Source of the DNA: Azolla caroliniana
Taxonomy: Eukaryota; Polypodiophyta
NCBI GenBank assembly: GCA_043228905.1
Contig: JBHGNT010000006.1
Coordinates: 21,080,001 to 21,144,000, forward strand
DNA length: 64,000 nucleotides
Direction of reading: 5' to 3'
The position numbers were made by a program, and so were the translations under genes. The notes beneath the pieces are model-generated. The model made no database searches. It was not told the origin of the DNA and saw nothing but the letters and a program-made list of their open reading frames with translations. Shown here piece after piece: positions 34,643 to 47,353 of this stretch; positions within the stretch are counted from its first letter, which is position 1, and every line of letters begins with the position of its first letter.

Positions 34643-37600
34643 ATGGATCTCTTGGATAACTATATGGCTATGGATTTTAATCCACTAAATGTCATGGGCA
34701 ATCTAACAAGCTATAGTTTCAATGCCAAGCATGTCTTAAATCCACAAGATCTGCATGATTTCATTACACCAGTGTCATGGAAGCAACAATCACCTATGCC
34801 GGCGCCCCATGATCATTCAGTATTGGGCAGCATTAATCATTATCCCGACAATATCATCGTTGGACATGATGCCGGAAACATTACTAATATCGTCATCGAT
34901 TCACATGCATTGGCCTCTCATCATCATCACAATCATCATCATCATCATCATCATGGTGTTATGCTATCATCACCCCATGACATGCATTATAATAGCAATA
35001 GTACTATGCATTCACCTAGTCCTGCCACTGATTATGATTTGAGCAGAGGAGGAATCACTAATGCTAATAATGTTGATAATGATGATGATGGTCGGGTGGA
35101 CATTCTTAATTTCGGGATGTCAAGTACAGGGAATTTCCGAGAGATTCTTCTCGACCCCGGAATGACCACGACGGCCATAGAACCCGATGACAATGCGAAT
35201 CATGATAACATTGGATTACCGCGCCAACATTATGATCCTCAAATTCAATTATATCTTGATGGCCATCATCATCAACAAAAATACAATAATGATGCTAATA
35301 ATGCATCAAGCAATGTAATAATAATCAATGGAGATATGAACATGGGTTCTCTAAGGACCACTCAATCTAATGCCAGTCATGGCCATGATCATCTCATTCA
35401 TAGCAACAGCAATAACAATAATGATATGAATGAAGATGATCATGGGAGCAATATAGAGGACATATTAAATTTAGTTAGTAGAGGAATTCACATAGATCCT
35501 ATAGATCACATGATGAGCAATGACACCAACATTGTGAATCATGATCCTACAAGTTTAAGCCTAGGTAATTACCCTAATGGCATGTCTAGCAATGGGATTA
35601 GTGCTAATTACCAGTCCTTAATCCACGGAGGAGCAGCGGCGATGACATTAGGGGATCATGTGGGCTACAATAGCATTGTCGGTACGAATCAAAAGGTAAG
35701 TGTGAAGAATAACAAGAGTCGGATTAGTGCCCATGATGGAGGCGATCAAGCGGGAGAGGGATCGATGGGATTTAGCGGGGCAAGAAGCTCCACAATTTGC
35801 TTCGGCCAACCGCCTCCTCCGCCTCCTTGTATCTATGACATGATGGGCGGCAATGATGACACGATCGGCCATCATAACTCGCCCAATGTTTTCCCGACCA
35901 CAACATCATCCGCGAGAAGACGCCGCTCTTCGTCATCCACTTCTTCATCTTCGTCGACCATCATCTCGACATCGGCAAAGTCCGACCAACTCGTAAGGCC
36001 CCCCCTTCCCTTTAGAGTAAAAAAAAACTACAATGAAATATACCGATTCGATACCTCGTCTCCGTATATATAACATTCTTAATCCTCAAACCTAATCATG
36101 CCTTAGATCTAGTAACCCACCCCTAGATCAAAAATTTTGCAAGTTCCCTTCCCAATTCTTTTTTGGTTGCAAATTGTGAAAGAAATAGGATCTGAAAGGT
36201 TTAGGAATGAAAGGATTAGGGTATGAAAGCATTGGGAATGAAATGATTAGGAGTGGAATGATTAGGAATTTGGAAGGATTAGGAGTGAAATGATTAGGAA
36301 TGAAATGATGAGGAATGAAAGGAAGGATTAGGAGTGAAATGATTAGGAATGAAAGGATTAGGAATGAAATGATGAGGAGTGAAAGGATTAGGAATGATTC
36401 GCGAATCTAATTTGGTGTATGTGAATGCCAGAGTTCGCCGAGTGCCGCATGTATCGACTACGCAACCGTCGCGTCACTATTGACGCCGTACTCGCGTCCG
36501 AAGAAGTCGTCGCGGCACCCACTAGGACCCGCTCTCAACACGAATCTAAAGCCTCGTGCACGCCAAGGTTGTGCAAGTGACCCCCAAAGCATGGCAGCAA
36601 GGGTATGTTTGTCTTCATTGGGATCTACTGTATTTTAAATGTTTGATTAGCCATTAGCAAGATGTGCCCAAACCATTCTTTGTGGAATAGATTATCTAGC
36701 TTGGCTTCACTAATACTCTCCTAGGACAAACTTAAAATCCAAATTCCATTAAGAGACTATGGGAATCCTCCCCTAGAAACACACATGCCTCAAATGATCA
36801 TCGGAATTGCTACTAGTCGAGTGCCTCTCATGATTGTGCATGGCTTCGCAATATTGCACATATAGTAATTTAATTCATTTGCGACGATGAACTAGCTTTC
36901 ATATCCATAACAAGTTACATAATCACAATTAGCACATGGACATTTATAGGAAACTTAACTATGACTAGAGCATAATCAAACATCAATTAATGTCCATGTT
37001 TTGTTTGCCAACTATATGGAAATTTGTTTCTCAAATGGTGTGGTGCTTTCGTGGAATCTATATTGCATGTGTGATGATGATCGCATTGGATATAATTACC
37101 ACTTCACACAACTCAATACACGTAGAAAATATAGATTTTACCATGCAAGGATTGATCAAATTAAAGAGTCTAGATTAGTTAGTGTCACCCCAAATTGTAT
37201 GGAATGTAACATACATTATTGTACAAACACAACTTGTGTCCATGCATGGTTGTATATTTTAGACATAGGAAATATAGCATACAATATTATAAGCCATGAT
37301 GTAGGATAAACCCTTGGCACGATTATAGTAAGGGGTCCTTAAGTATGTGGGTTAGTTTACACACAAATAGCTAGTCATTTGAAAGGATATATTGGGAGAT
37401 GGGTGGTGCACAAATTCTTATGAGTCAATATTGTGCTCCCTCACTAATTGCTTAAATTGGAAATGCAAGGTGCAAAGTAGAAGCATATAACATGAAAGCT
37501 TATTGTTTGTTTCATACCTATATATATATTATATCGTATTACTCGCCTTAAATTACCATTCTATAGGAGATGCATAAATTCCACATCATAATTATAGAGC

Positions 37601-38482
37601 TTTTAACATAAAATTGCAAGCATATTAACATGCACACACACACTTGATGTAAATTTAGCAACTCAATCAAGTCTCACACATCAATAGAATGCCATGTGAA
37701 TGATTTAAAAATGGTCACATCGTTGAATCATGCTAGTTATCCAAAACCTAAACCTTGCGTTTATTTCCAATGTGTAACTTCACCATTTTTTCCGGATTCA
37801 AACTTCTAATAGTTGGTTTTGTAGTTGTATAAGGGTATTAGATCTTTGGTATGTTATAAAACATGATTTCAAATTCACTTTCCTACATTTTGAAATAGAA
37901 ACGGACGAGCTCAAAATGTAAACTATTTGTGTCATCATTCTGTTTTGTATAAGAAAATCTGTACATGTTTTGTATATGCTTTCAAAATGTTTTATGTGTG
38001 TTATCAAAGACATTAAACATATACATTTTTACATTGTCTTGTCTAGCAACGACGTGAGCGTATAAACAAACGTCTTAAAGCTCTACAGGAACTTGTGCCC
38101 AATGGGTCAAAGGTTAGAAATTAACTTTTCAATGAAGCCAAATATGATGATGGTTGCATATTATCAACACTAATGAAATTTTGGTTGAATAGGTAGACTT
38201 GGTCACAATGCTTGAGAAAGCTATCAACTATGTCAAATTTCTACAACTTCAATTGCAGGTACAATCATTGCTATAGTTAATATTAGTCTATCATGATAAT
38301 GTCGAGCTGCAAATCAAAGAAGTTTGATTTTGTAGGTTCTTACTGATGATGAGTTTTGGAGTAATCCGCAAAACCTATTTCAATCCAACAATGATCAAGT
38401 TGTTAGTGAAGAGAAGCAACTACAACATGGGATTCAATCTTCATCTCCAAATTCAACCAATCTTGTACCTAAAGTAGCTTAG
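34643..38482 (+). CDS. RSL: RSL/RHD6-type bHLH transcription factor (five exons, about 599 aa)
   Basis: Exons: 34643-35992, 36432-36602, 38047-38112, 38193-38258 and 38336-38482. All introns are phase 0 with GT-AG ends. Joined exons 2-5 give PRARQGCASDPQSMAAR, QRRERINKRLKALQELVPNGSK, VDLVTMLEKAINYVKFLQLQLQ and VLTDDEFW. This is the RSL bHLH: DPQS before the basic region, E and R for E-box contact, VDLVTMLEKAI in helix 2 and the DEFW tail typical of class I (RHD6/RSL1). Known role: nuclear DNA-binding regulator of root-hair or rhizoid outgrowth. The first exon (450 codons) is long and low-complexity: His-rich (12 His in 15 residues near residue 100), Asn/Asp-rich and Ser-rich. RHD6 itself is near 300 aa. 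The start at 34643 is the first ATG of the open frame. Confidence 0.9.
36180..36395 (+). repeat. minisatellite in RSL intron 1
   Basis: Repeated AGGAATGAAAGGATT and AGGAGTGAAATGATT units of about 12-15 bp fill the middle of the 439-bp first intron, ending about 35 bp before the acceptor. Non-coding. Confidence 0.85.
36603..38046 (+). other. RSL intron 2
   Basis: A 1444-bp intron between a GTATGT donor after the AAR codons and a TTGTCTAG acceptor before QRRERI. AT-rich; short frames inside show no domain. The other introns are 439, 80 and 77 bp. Confidence 0.85.
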
Positions 38483-38511
38483 ATTATACTTTGAATATGT
38501 CTTTTTTTATG

Positions 38512-38810
38512 TACTCATGAAAGCCCTCAAATTTGAAGGAAGACCCATTTTCTATTTATTTATTTTTCCGAAAAAAAACTGCTTCCCATTAGTTAGGTGA
38601 ATCGCATATACAAATCAGGCTATGTACACTCTAAGTATCTATAGATACTCTACTATTTACAATTCGCTTCCATATATATAATATCTATCCCTAGGTCTAG
38701 TAAAGGATGACAACATGTAATATGTAGGTTTGGCATTTCCCTAATCATGTAGGAATCAACTGTAAGAAGGGTTTTCTTGCCTTCAAATTTGAGGGTTTAC
38801 CGATGAAGTA
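38512..38810. repeat. MITE-like inverted repeat just downstream of RSL
   Basis: The left arm at 38512-38546 and the reverse complement of 38769-38810 match with small gaps. The 18-base core CCCTCAAATTTGAAGG is nearly perfect. The spacer is about 220 bp. The arms could form a long hairpin in the RSL 3' transcript if it extends 30 bases past the stop. No clear target duplication found. Confidence 0.5.
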
Positions 38811-41620
38811 TTTGATAAGATACACATTTTTATTATTACAAGCATTTACTCCACAATAAAAGAATTTGGTGAAGGTGTGCTCATATTAAACAATGTAATG
38901 AAAAGGTTTAATAGTCGTGAATCGTGATATATCTAACTTGGTGATCTACTTATGAGGGAGTGTATGTCCAACAATGTATTTTCCAATCGCAATTAAATTT
39001 ATAATCAATATTTATGAAGATGTGCGTCATTGGAATCATATCGAAATAATGAGTATGTGCACATATTCGTCATAAGGTTAAATGCACAATTTAATGTAGT
39101 TTTTAAGGGATGTGGAATCTGGATTTGCTTGTGCATCTATCCAAAATTAAAACTAGATTTCACTTCACTTTATAGATTTCTAATGTATCTATAGGTTTTT
39201 TTTAAACGTTCTATGTGTGTAGCTAATTTTTCCAAACACTAATTAGTCCTTTTGATATTGTTTCAAATATATGTTTAGTCAATTAGGGAGTACTAGACTA
39301 CAAGCATGTCTCAAGTCTCTCTACGCACAAAAAACCTTCATGAGATCAGTTACTCCTATATTGCGCTACCTATTTTAATCAATACACATGAAACCACCTA
39401 TAAGTCGTTATTATAGGAGACCATTTGGCTAAATTGCGATAGTATGCATATTTTAGAAAATAGAGTGTCAATATTTTAGAAAAGTAGAGCATATCTATAT
39501 TCTCAACTAGATTTGTGTGGGTTGTTTGTAAACATTTTGATAATGACAACGCAAAGTGATGTGGCTAAAGGCAATCAACCAAACATTGTCCATGATAAGG
39601 TGACTCGTATTAGTCTTGCCAAAACGGTGGCAATTGTGAGTTTTTTCAATATTAAAAGTGAGAGTTTGCCTAGAACAATGCAAATTATTGTTGCAGGGCA
39701 GTTTCCATGATCAATTGGTTGAAGAAGATGGTGAAGTAAGCCAAGAGGAAGGTGGCATTAAGAAAAAGTAGATTTGATGAAGAAACTTGAAAATATGGTT
39801 TGCTGATGAAATTATGGTTTGTGACCGCTAGTGTGGAGATGAGCAATAACTCCTACATTTTATTGATGATGATTTCCTTTCTAATGGAAAATTAAAGAAA
39901 GTGGTATTATACTACAAGACTAGGTCTAACTTCTTGTTTTTGAACAAGGTTCAAACAAGCTATAATAAGATGTTTATCATTTTGGTCTCTCATAGGCCAC
40001 ATTGTCTCCTCTTTAACAGGGAGACGTTGAAACACATCTTTCTTCTTTTTCTTTTATATAATCCACTTGGTTTGACTTGAGGTAAAACATATATATATAT
40101 ATATATATATATACCCATTTAAAAATAGTTTTGATTTATTATTATCATAGAAAACTAATATAAGGGAAGATAATCCGGAATATATTAGTTTTTGAAAAAT
40201 CTTCATATGTATAAACTAATAGTATATATGCCAAAGTTCATGTGAATAGTTGAATATAAATAGTGAGAGTATGCCAAAGTTGAGACATCACATGTACAAG
40301 TATCATTGTCACCATGATAGAACTACATCCTCAAATGTGTGTGTATTTTAGCTGGTCCTTGACGATAGTAAGATCACGAGTACCAATGGATGGGTAGTTT
40401 TTTCTCCTTGTGTAGTCAGGTGTTTAACAATAATCTTCACTGTAGCTTTTGAATAGCGCAATAGAGAAGAGGTATCTCATTGGGCTTTGGGATAGTCAAC
40501 ATGATCAATCTCACCTCCTCATCTTTAATTTTTTTCTTGCCTATAAATTTTCATTTCTCAAACAATTGAACAAACTATTTATATTGTTTTGGTTTTTTAC
40601 CTTGCCAACATTTGGCTTCTTTAGAAATGTTGGTACTCTACTACTTCTGGTATTGAGGATTTCCTTTTTATCTAAAACTTCATGAAACTCATATCAATTA
40701 CCATGTTGGAAAGGATATTCCTAATTTTATAGGTGCTCCTCCCACATTTGGGAAATGAGTTATTCCCAATCCTACCATTGCAATTTGCAAGAGTTGCTAA
40801 TAGTTTCTTATTGTCTTTCTCCACCATCTAAAAGTCACCAAATGGAACTTATTTTTAGTTTCAAAAAATAATCTTTGGATTTTAAAATCTAAGAGCCATC
40901 ACTCATAGTCCATAAGTGATTCTAATTCTTCTTGATTTTATTGAATTTGAATGCCTCTTCATGACCATGCATTCCTTGCATTAGAATCCTAGAGATATAC
41001 ATGTATTCTAATATCGCAATCCTTAGTCCAATGTGTGCATCATGCTCTTTGGCCATTGGAGCCCTTGCTTTTCTTGTTTAGATAGGCATCAAAACATTAA
41101 AGATATCATAATTCATGAAGCATGTTTCATCACTTATGGTTTTAGGAATATTCCTCATACATCAAATTAGTGAGGGGATTTATAATTGGTGAGCAAGCCT
41201 CCAAGAGTAAGCAAGTTAAGGTTGTTTTGTCATAGCATGTTTCATATAGATGTTTGATACACGATCCACGCTTTTAATGAAGTCATGAATATAGTGATTA
41301 TTGAATTTTGTGAAACTCATTTAAAGACATTTATAATCAAGAAAAATGCTACAATTGGAAGTCATTCGAAAATTCAATTGATATTTAGATTTTGAGTAGA
41401 AATTGCCAAAGTTATGAAAAACTCGGATAATTGGAAAATCAAAATGGATGATGCTTAACATAAGGAGTATATACATTCTTATAATCCTTTCAACCATCCA
41501 TGCTTTTAATATTTTTATGAGGAGAGTGAATATCTATGATCATTGTGAAATCCTATATAGAGAAACTCCAATAACTTCATCACAGAGCAATGATTAAAGT
41601 TTCACCTCATATCAAGGAGT
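38811..41620. other. no gene recognised
   Basis: AT-rich intergenic DNA with an (AT)n tract at 40088-40113. Short frames only. Confidence 0.5.
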
Positions 41621-41930
41621 TGTTGTTACCTATAAGTTATAACCAATTAGCAACACATCTAATGAATTTTGAGTGCCACACTATGAAATCGTGAGCATCT
41701 TAGAAATTAGGAGTTTCACAAAATATTCTAACCATACGAGTGTGTGATTATCACGTTGAAAATTTTAACAATACAAGTGTGTTGCTAATCATGTTGTTAC
41801 CTATAACCAATTAGCGACACATCTAACGAATTTCGAGTGTGACACTATGAAACTGTGAGCATATTAGAAATTAGGAGTTTCACAAAATATTCTAACAATA
41901 CAAATGTGTGATTATCATGTTAAAAATTGA
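41621..41930 (+). repeat. tandem duplication, period 171
   Basis: TGTTGTTACCTATAA starts at 41621 and 41792. Each copy continues with AACCAATTAGC, ACACATCTAA, GAAATTAGGAGTTTCACAAA and ATATTCTAAC. Moderately diverged. Confidence 0.85.
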
Positions 41931-44900
41931 AAATTTAGTGTTATGGAAAAATTATTTTGCTATTCTAGCGAAGATAATATTTTGTCGCACCATGAGTATA
42001 TAACTATAATATCCATTGACTTTTTTGATTACCTGTTCAAGACTTGAACACTTTAAGTGACATGGGTTACCTCCACTAGTTCATCATAACAAAATGTTTG
42101 GGAAACTTGTATCAATTCCATTAATTATGTATATTTTGCTTCAACAAAAGAAAATGAATGAGACTCCTTATTGTTGTGTTTTTTTTTTTCAAAAAGATAC
42201 TACCTCCATTAGTTAAGACCATGTACATAGGATAATATATAACTCATATGTTACAAACCAATTTACATGGCTACAAAGAAACCAACATGTATAAGGGAAT
42301 CAACAAAGCCTCAAACTGACCGCTTCATCCGATGAGCACAATATCACTTGACAAAATCCCCTCAACATGAGCCTCACACAACCCACAATCAACATAGACA
42401 TCCTCCAATCTCTTTACATTTCAGCACCCACCTCTATGTTTGGTACCCTCGGAGGAAACAACCATTGGAATGGCTGATAAATCCACTTTGCATTGCCATC
42501 CACCATTTGCAACATTGAAGAACCTCTCCATTTTAGAAGGAAACGGCCTCTAGCTTCTTCACTCGCATCAGAGGGCTCCTGAAGGCTGTCAAACTCTCCT
42601 TGTAAGTAACGTAGAAATAAGATTAAACCAAATTAGCATTAAACTCTTAGCCGGTGGGGTTCGCTTACCGGTAAATGACTCCTTGCACCTAGATACCCAC
42701 ACTTGCCAAACGTAAACAATGGTCAAAACTAGATAGACCAATTATACATACACATGTAGTTGGATTATTATTCATTACCACATTATATATATGGGTTCCA
42801 AAGTATGCCTCTAACTAGATACCAATAGCTTAAAATATCGTAAATAATATAGCATAAAATGTAGCAAAAAATAAACCGTCTACACATAAAATGTAGATAT
42901 GAGTAGCTTGAAATATAGTAAATAATATAGCATAAGATGTAGCCTTAAGTGGACAGTGTAATAGTTAACATAACAAATCTGGTAAGTTTACACATCCTAT
43001 AACATAATATTGAGTATATAGTATATTATACCCATTGACTAGTTACATTATGGAGATTGATTATTTAACTAAAAATGATTTCTTTTATTGATGAATCATT
43101 ATAAATGTTTTGGAGGAACTCAACCATTGGCTTACATATAATTTTCTTTGATCATATGGGTTCTAATGAGTTCCTTTAATTCATTGTATAACTCTAACTC
43201 AAAATATCACAAAAGGATGAATGACAACAAAAAACCTAAACTTTATAATATATTGAAATTGGAGCAATACTTCTCACCATAAGAATCCTATATAAGTTCA
43301 TCCATACTATGTTCTACTATCCAAACTTTACTAAACTCTTGCAGTTGTGTTCATAACGTCCCAATGCTAAATAATATCATCATGTGATGTGCTAATAGTT
43401 TCTGTTCAATACAACAACAATTAGCGAATATTATCTTTAGATTATCAATTAGTTTTTAACGTAGATTCTTAGATAGTAATCTCATTTGGGATTAACATAC
43501 ATTTATTTTATTTGGAACATTACTTTGACCCTATGTCTTGCGAATAATATTGATACGTTTCTGACTCTTAATATTTAGTTTTACAAATAATTTGCAATTC
43601 TCTAAATATATTTCACAGTGCATACATGTGCCACATTTGATGTTTGATTTTTCGTTTTCATTTCCTAAAAACTTTAAACCCATGCATGTGCCATATGAGA
43701 ATGTGCACATGTGCACCACACGACTTTTCTATTTTCCATTTGTATCAATGTGGATAGACCACATTAGTATATATTAATAATGTAATCTCCAATTTTATTA
43801 TACATTTCCCATTCGAATGCACACATAGACATCAATCATAGTGAGATGTGACAATTATTAAGAAGCGTAGAAGATTTGGTAGCGTCGGTGGTTCTTAATG
43901 AGTAACGTGAATAACAATATTTATGTTAGCATCTCATTACCCATATTCCATAATCCTATAGCTAAATACTTGTGTTTATAATTGAGTTCATATTGTCTAT
44001 TGTCCTTAGGTTATTCAACTCCATGTCCAAAATTTGAAGTCAACCAAACTTGTGAGCATTATAACGATGATTTGTTTGTTTTGACAACATTAATGCGTTT
44101 GGAAATATTAGAAAGGTCGGTTCATTGCTCATGGACACATTTCTCTTTCATATAAAGGGAGAAAGCTCCTTTCAATGGGGGAGGTGTTGCTACTAGAAAC
44201 TAGTAATATGTGAAGTCGATAGAATAAGGACTATTTTGTTGCAAATTGAGGTGCATATGCATTATTTATAACCTGCTTGAAGAACAATTACACATAACGA
44301 CAAGCCAATGGAAATCTATGAGGAAAACATCAACATATTATAATTCAAGAGAGGAACTTCCCGTTCTTGTATTTGCATATAGTTATGTTTGTGTATGTGG
44401 TTGTGTCTGTGTCTATATCTATATGTATATCTATGAGTAAATGTGGATGTGGATTTGGTGTAGATGGAGAATGAAGCATATGTAGATGTATCATGTATAT
44501 ATGCACTTCTATGTTCATTTGCAAATGCACAATGCACATGTGTGTGTACATGCTATTAACAAGTACACCTTTAGAAGTACCAGACATGGTTTAGCACCAA
44601 TATGCTACCATATGTGCAAATGTGCCCCATATTAGGAGCAATATCAAAACCATCTCCTCTAGTTTGACACATATGACAATATATCTTTGGATATACACCT
44701 TTTTTTCCCCAAAAAGTGCTACTTTCCCATTAGTTAGGAGAGATTTTTACAAAAAGACTACGCAAGAAAACGGGGAATCACGCTCTGGCCAAGTTCAAGA
44801 ATATGAGACTATGTAAATATCCCCTCTTACTTTCTACTTAATGTTAGTAGGTATCTAGAGCTATAAACTAGTGGTAATCATCACCGGCCATCGCGAGCTA

Positions 44901-45159
44901 GATCCTTTGTCCTGTAACAGAGGGATGGTGGGAGGTGAGTAGGAAACAACCAACGTGTGGGCTGGTATTTTCACCTCGGGCCGTTTCCTCCTTGCATCAC
45001 CATCGACGTGTTCCTCCATTTTTGCCAAAAGCGTAAGCTAGCAGTGACCACGTCGTGGAGTGGTTGCAAACCTTGTCTAGTTGTCCTCGTAGGCAGTTGT
45101 TAATAATTAGGTAACTAAGCAAGGGTTAATTAGTACCTAATTATGTGATTAAGTTAAGC
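41931..45159. other. no gene; small repeats only
   Basis: A duplicated segment with GTAAATAATATAGCATAA occurs near 42840 and 42918. (TATC)-like repeats lie near 44405-44440. Short tails with CCCATTAGTTAGG-type ends preceded by T/A runs occur near 42180-42217 and 44700-44738, like 38570-38597. Stretch 42300-42720 has a minus-strand pseudo-frame, which I cannot assign. Confidence 0.45.
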
Positions 45160-45531
45160 TGAAAATTAAGTGATATGTGTGTGTATGTGTGTGAGAGGAA
45201 GAGAGAGAGAAAATTAACGCTTATGAACGACAAGGCAAGATGGGGGATGATTAACTATATTAAAAAGCATCATCAAATACAAAAATACCCACAATGCGGT
45301 ATATATACATCTCATGTGCAAAGGTGCACATGTGAGTAAAATATAGGTACAAAGGTGTAAGTCCTATATTAAATGATCATGGGTGTGGAGGATCTACAAT
45401 GTATCCCACTCAAGTACCAAATCCTATTTAAGGCTTTAAGGTCAACAAAGTAACTAGATTCTATCTAGGTAACTACTAAGTTACGTGTGTTGACTAGCTA
45501 ACTAAATCCAGTTGAGCTTGATATCTCAACA
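45160..45531 (-). repeat. solo-like LTR of the C/P copia superfamily
   Basis: On the minus strand it starts TGTTGAGATATCAAGCTCAAC at 45531, the head seen in the LTRs of C and P, and carries a TTAAATAGG box near 45425-45435. The other end (about 45160-45175) is uncertain. No coding region is attached on either side, so a solo LTR or truncated copy. Confidence 0.5.
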
Positions 45532-45539
45532 ACAACTGA

Positions 45540-45888
45540 TAATCGTGAACCAAATCCATGATCAATTCATTTGGGGGGCGTACTAGATCTTGGACAACCT
45601 TTAGGCAATGTGCTTTCCACACATACCAAAGGTGAAGCCTACGATCAACATCCAAATCTCCTAAAAACGAGGGGATGCGGTCTTCAAGCCTCTCTCAAAA
45701 TGAGCCTCTCTCAAAATCGGTCTTGACGAGTTTACCTCTTGTGCATTCATAGCACCAACTGCTTGCATTGAAGGCATCCATCCAGCTATCGGCCAAGGGA
45801 TTGATCCAAGGCACCGCGCTCCACGATGTTGTCCCTTCCACTTCACAAGTAGCTAGGAGGTGAGTCATCCGGTTGTTGGAGATGAGGC
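45540..45888 (-). pseudogene. possible LINE C-terminal relic
   Basis: The minus-strand reading includes RRLHLWYVWKAHCLKVVQD, which resembles the W..WK region near the C-terminus of plant LINE ORF2 such as N. No other motif supports it. Truncated by the LTR of J at 45889. Confidence 0.3.
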
Positions 45889-46670
45889 TGTCAAAGCAGA
45901 CTCAGGAACAACATCTCGGTGTTGAAGAACAACAAGTTGATAGACTAAATCAAGATGAGCAACCAAAGACAACTTGATAGAGATCAAGATCAAAGAAACA
46001 TAATTTGTGAGAGAGATAGAGAGGCACACCATGTAACAATCTTACTCAAAACATTACAATACAAAAAAATGCCAACAAAAAAATCATGATGAACTAGGTT
46101 ACAACGTTAGTTATATAATAACTGAGCTAGGGCAACTGCCCTTTGGTCTAATTACAGATATATCCTAAACCTAGTCTGTCGGAGTGGGATAGTGTGAATA
46201 CGGCCTTTATACATCTGTATTCGACACTCCCTCGTAATGGGTGTATACATTAACAAGAGACTGGTAATACAAAACAAAAGATACATAATATACAAATAGA
46301 TGCTTGGATAGATCATCTTATAGTTGAATCGGTAATGGCCAAAAGAAATAGAGGCCGAATCGGCTGGTTCGAGAGTAGAAGCCAGATTAGATGTCAAGGC
46401 AAATTGTTCGAAGCTATCTCTGTTGTCTAACTCGATCAGACTGATTTCTCCTTAAACCCATATGGTGCCTCAATGACCTAAACCGGTCAGCCAAAAGACA
46501 CTTGGTCATCCCGTCTGCTACGTTGTCGACTGTAGAGATTTTCTCGAGGCCGTGCTTCTCGGAAGTTACGTCGTCCTAAACGAAGTGATACTGAATGTTG
46601 ATATGCTGGAGGCGTTTTGATGAAATGGGTTTTTCAACAAGGCGACAACACCCCGAACTGTTGTTGTAGA
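45889..46670 (-). pseudogene. copia J 3' LTR and end of RNase H
   Basis: LTR 45889-46226: minus strand TGTCGAATACAG to TTTGACA, after the polypurine tract ACGAGGGAG. The RNase H tail reads leftwards from 46670: RLQHINIQYHFV, DDVTSEKHGLEKISTVDNVADGMTKCLLADRF, with a stop after HFV. The rest of J lies right of element F (60106-60417) and right of element K (62447-62602), showing that both landed in J. Confidence 0.8.
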
Positions 46671-47325
46671 TGTTGGGAATATGTCCCTCTAGTGGGAGGA
46701 ACCGACAGTTTGGGCCAAGAAGTGCCAATAGTCGAAGACAAGGAGGAGCCAACTATTTGGACTGAGTGCTGATGGTTGAAGATTCGACTGCGAGAAAGTC
46801 AACTGGGTGAGCCGATAGGACGGAGATCCAAGTCGAAGACACGATCGACTAGTCGGGCTGACCAAATGGTTGATGATTAGGCCAACTAGTCGGACGGACT
46901 GGACAGTCGACACTAGAGTCGGCTGATGGCTACTTATTATTATAGATAATAATAGTAGTGATGTGTAGTAGGGGCAACGTTTGTAAATAGCCCATATGAT
47001 GTATGGGTATAAATACAGCTAGGGCAAACGAGTAGTGTGTTGTGAGTTGAGAAGTGAGTGTGTGTGAGCGTGAGAGAGAGCGATAGCAAAGTTCAGTGAA
47101 TTTGCTAAGAACCCTAAGAGGGTTATCCTCTGTGTGTTAGAGAAGATTGGAACCGTTTTTCTATACTCTCTTGTGTATATGGAATCTTTGTTCCTGTGGT
47201 TTTCCCTGTTTAGGGTTTCCATGTAAAACTGTGTATTCGTGTATTTGTTGTGTTTTTGTCTTTCCTCGATATTATATATTCCACAATCGGTTTTTCTCAC
47301 GATTAGAAGGGAGCTAATCCCATCA
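46671..47325 (+). repeat. 5' LTR of copia F
   Basis: 655 bp. Its first third is dense in GTCGA and AGTCGG motifs. TATA-like GGTATAAATAC near 47005-47015. Matched with several indels by 59459-60105. Confidence 0.92.
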
Positions 47326-47353
47326 AATTGGTATCATAGCTTGAGGTGCAAGC

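Noticed and set aside
35993-36073. RSL exon 1 reading on to the stop at 36073
   Set aside because: A GTAAGG donor at 35993 and an acceptor at 36431 restore a phase-0 frame into the DPQS/bHLH exons; the read-through has no conserved sequence.
42300-42720. LINE zinc-finger remnant on the minus strand
   Set aside because: Several stops and only vague similarity; not enough to call.
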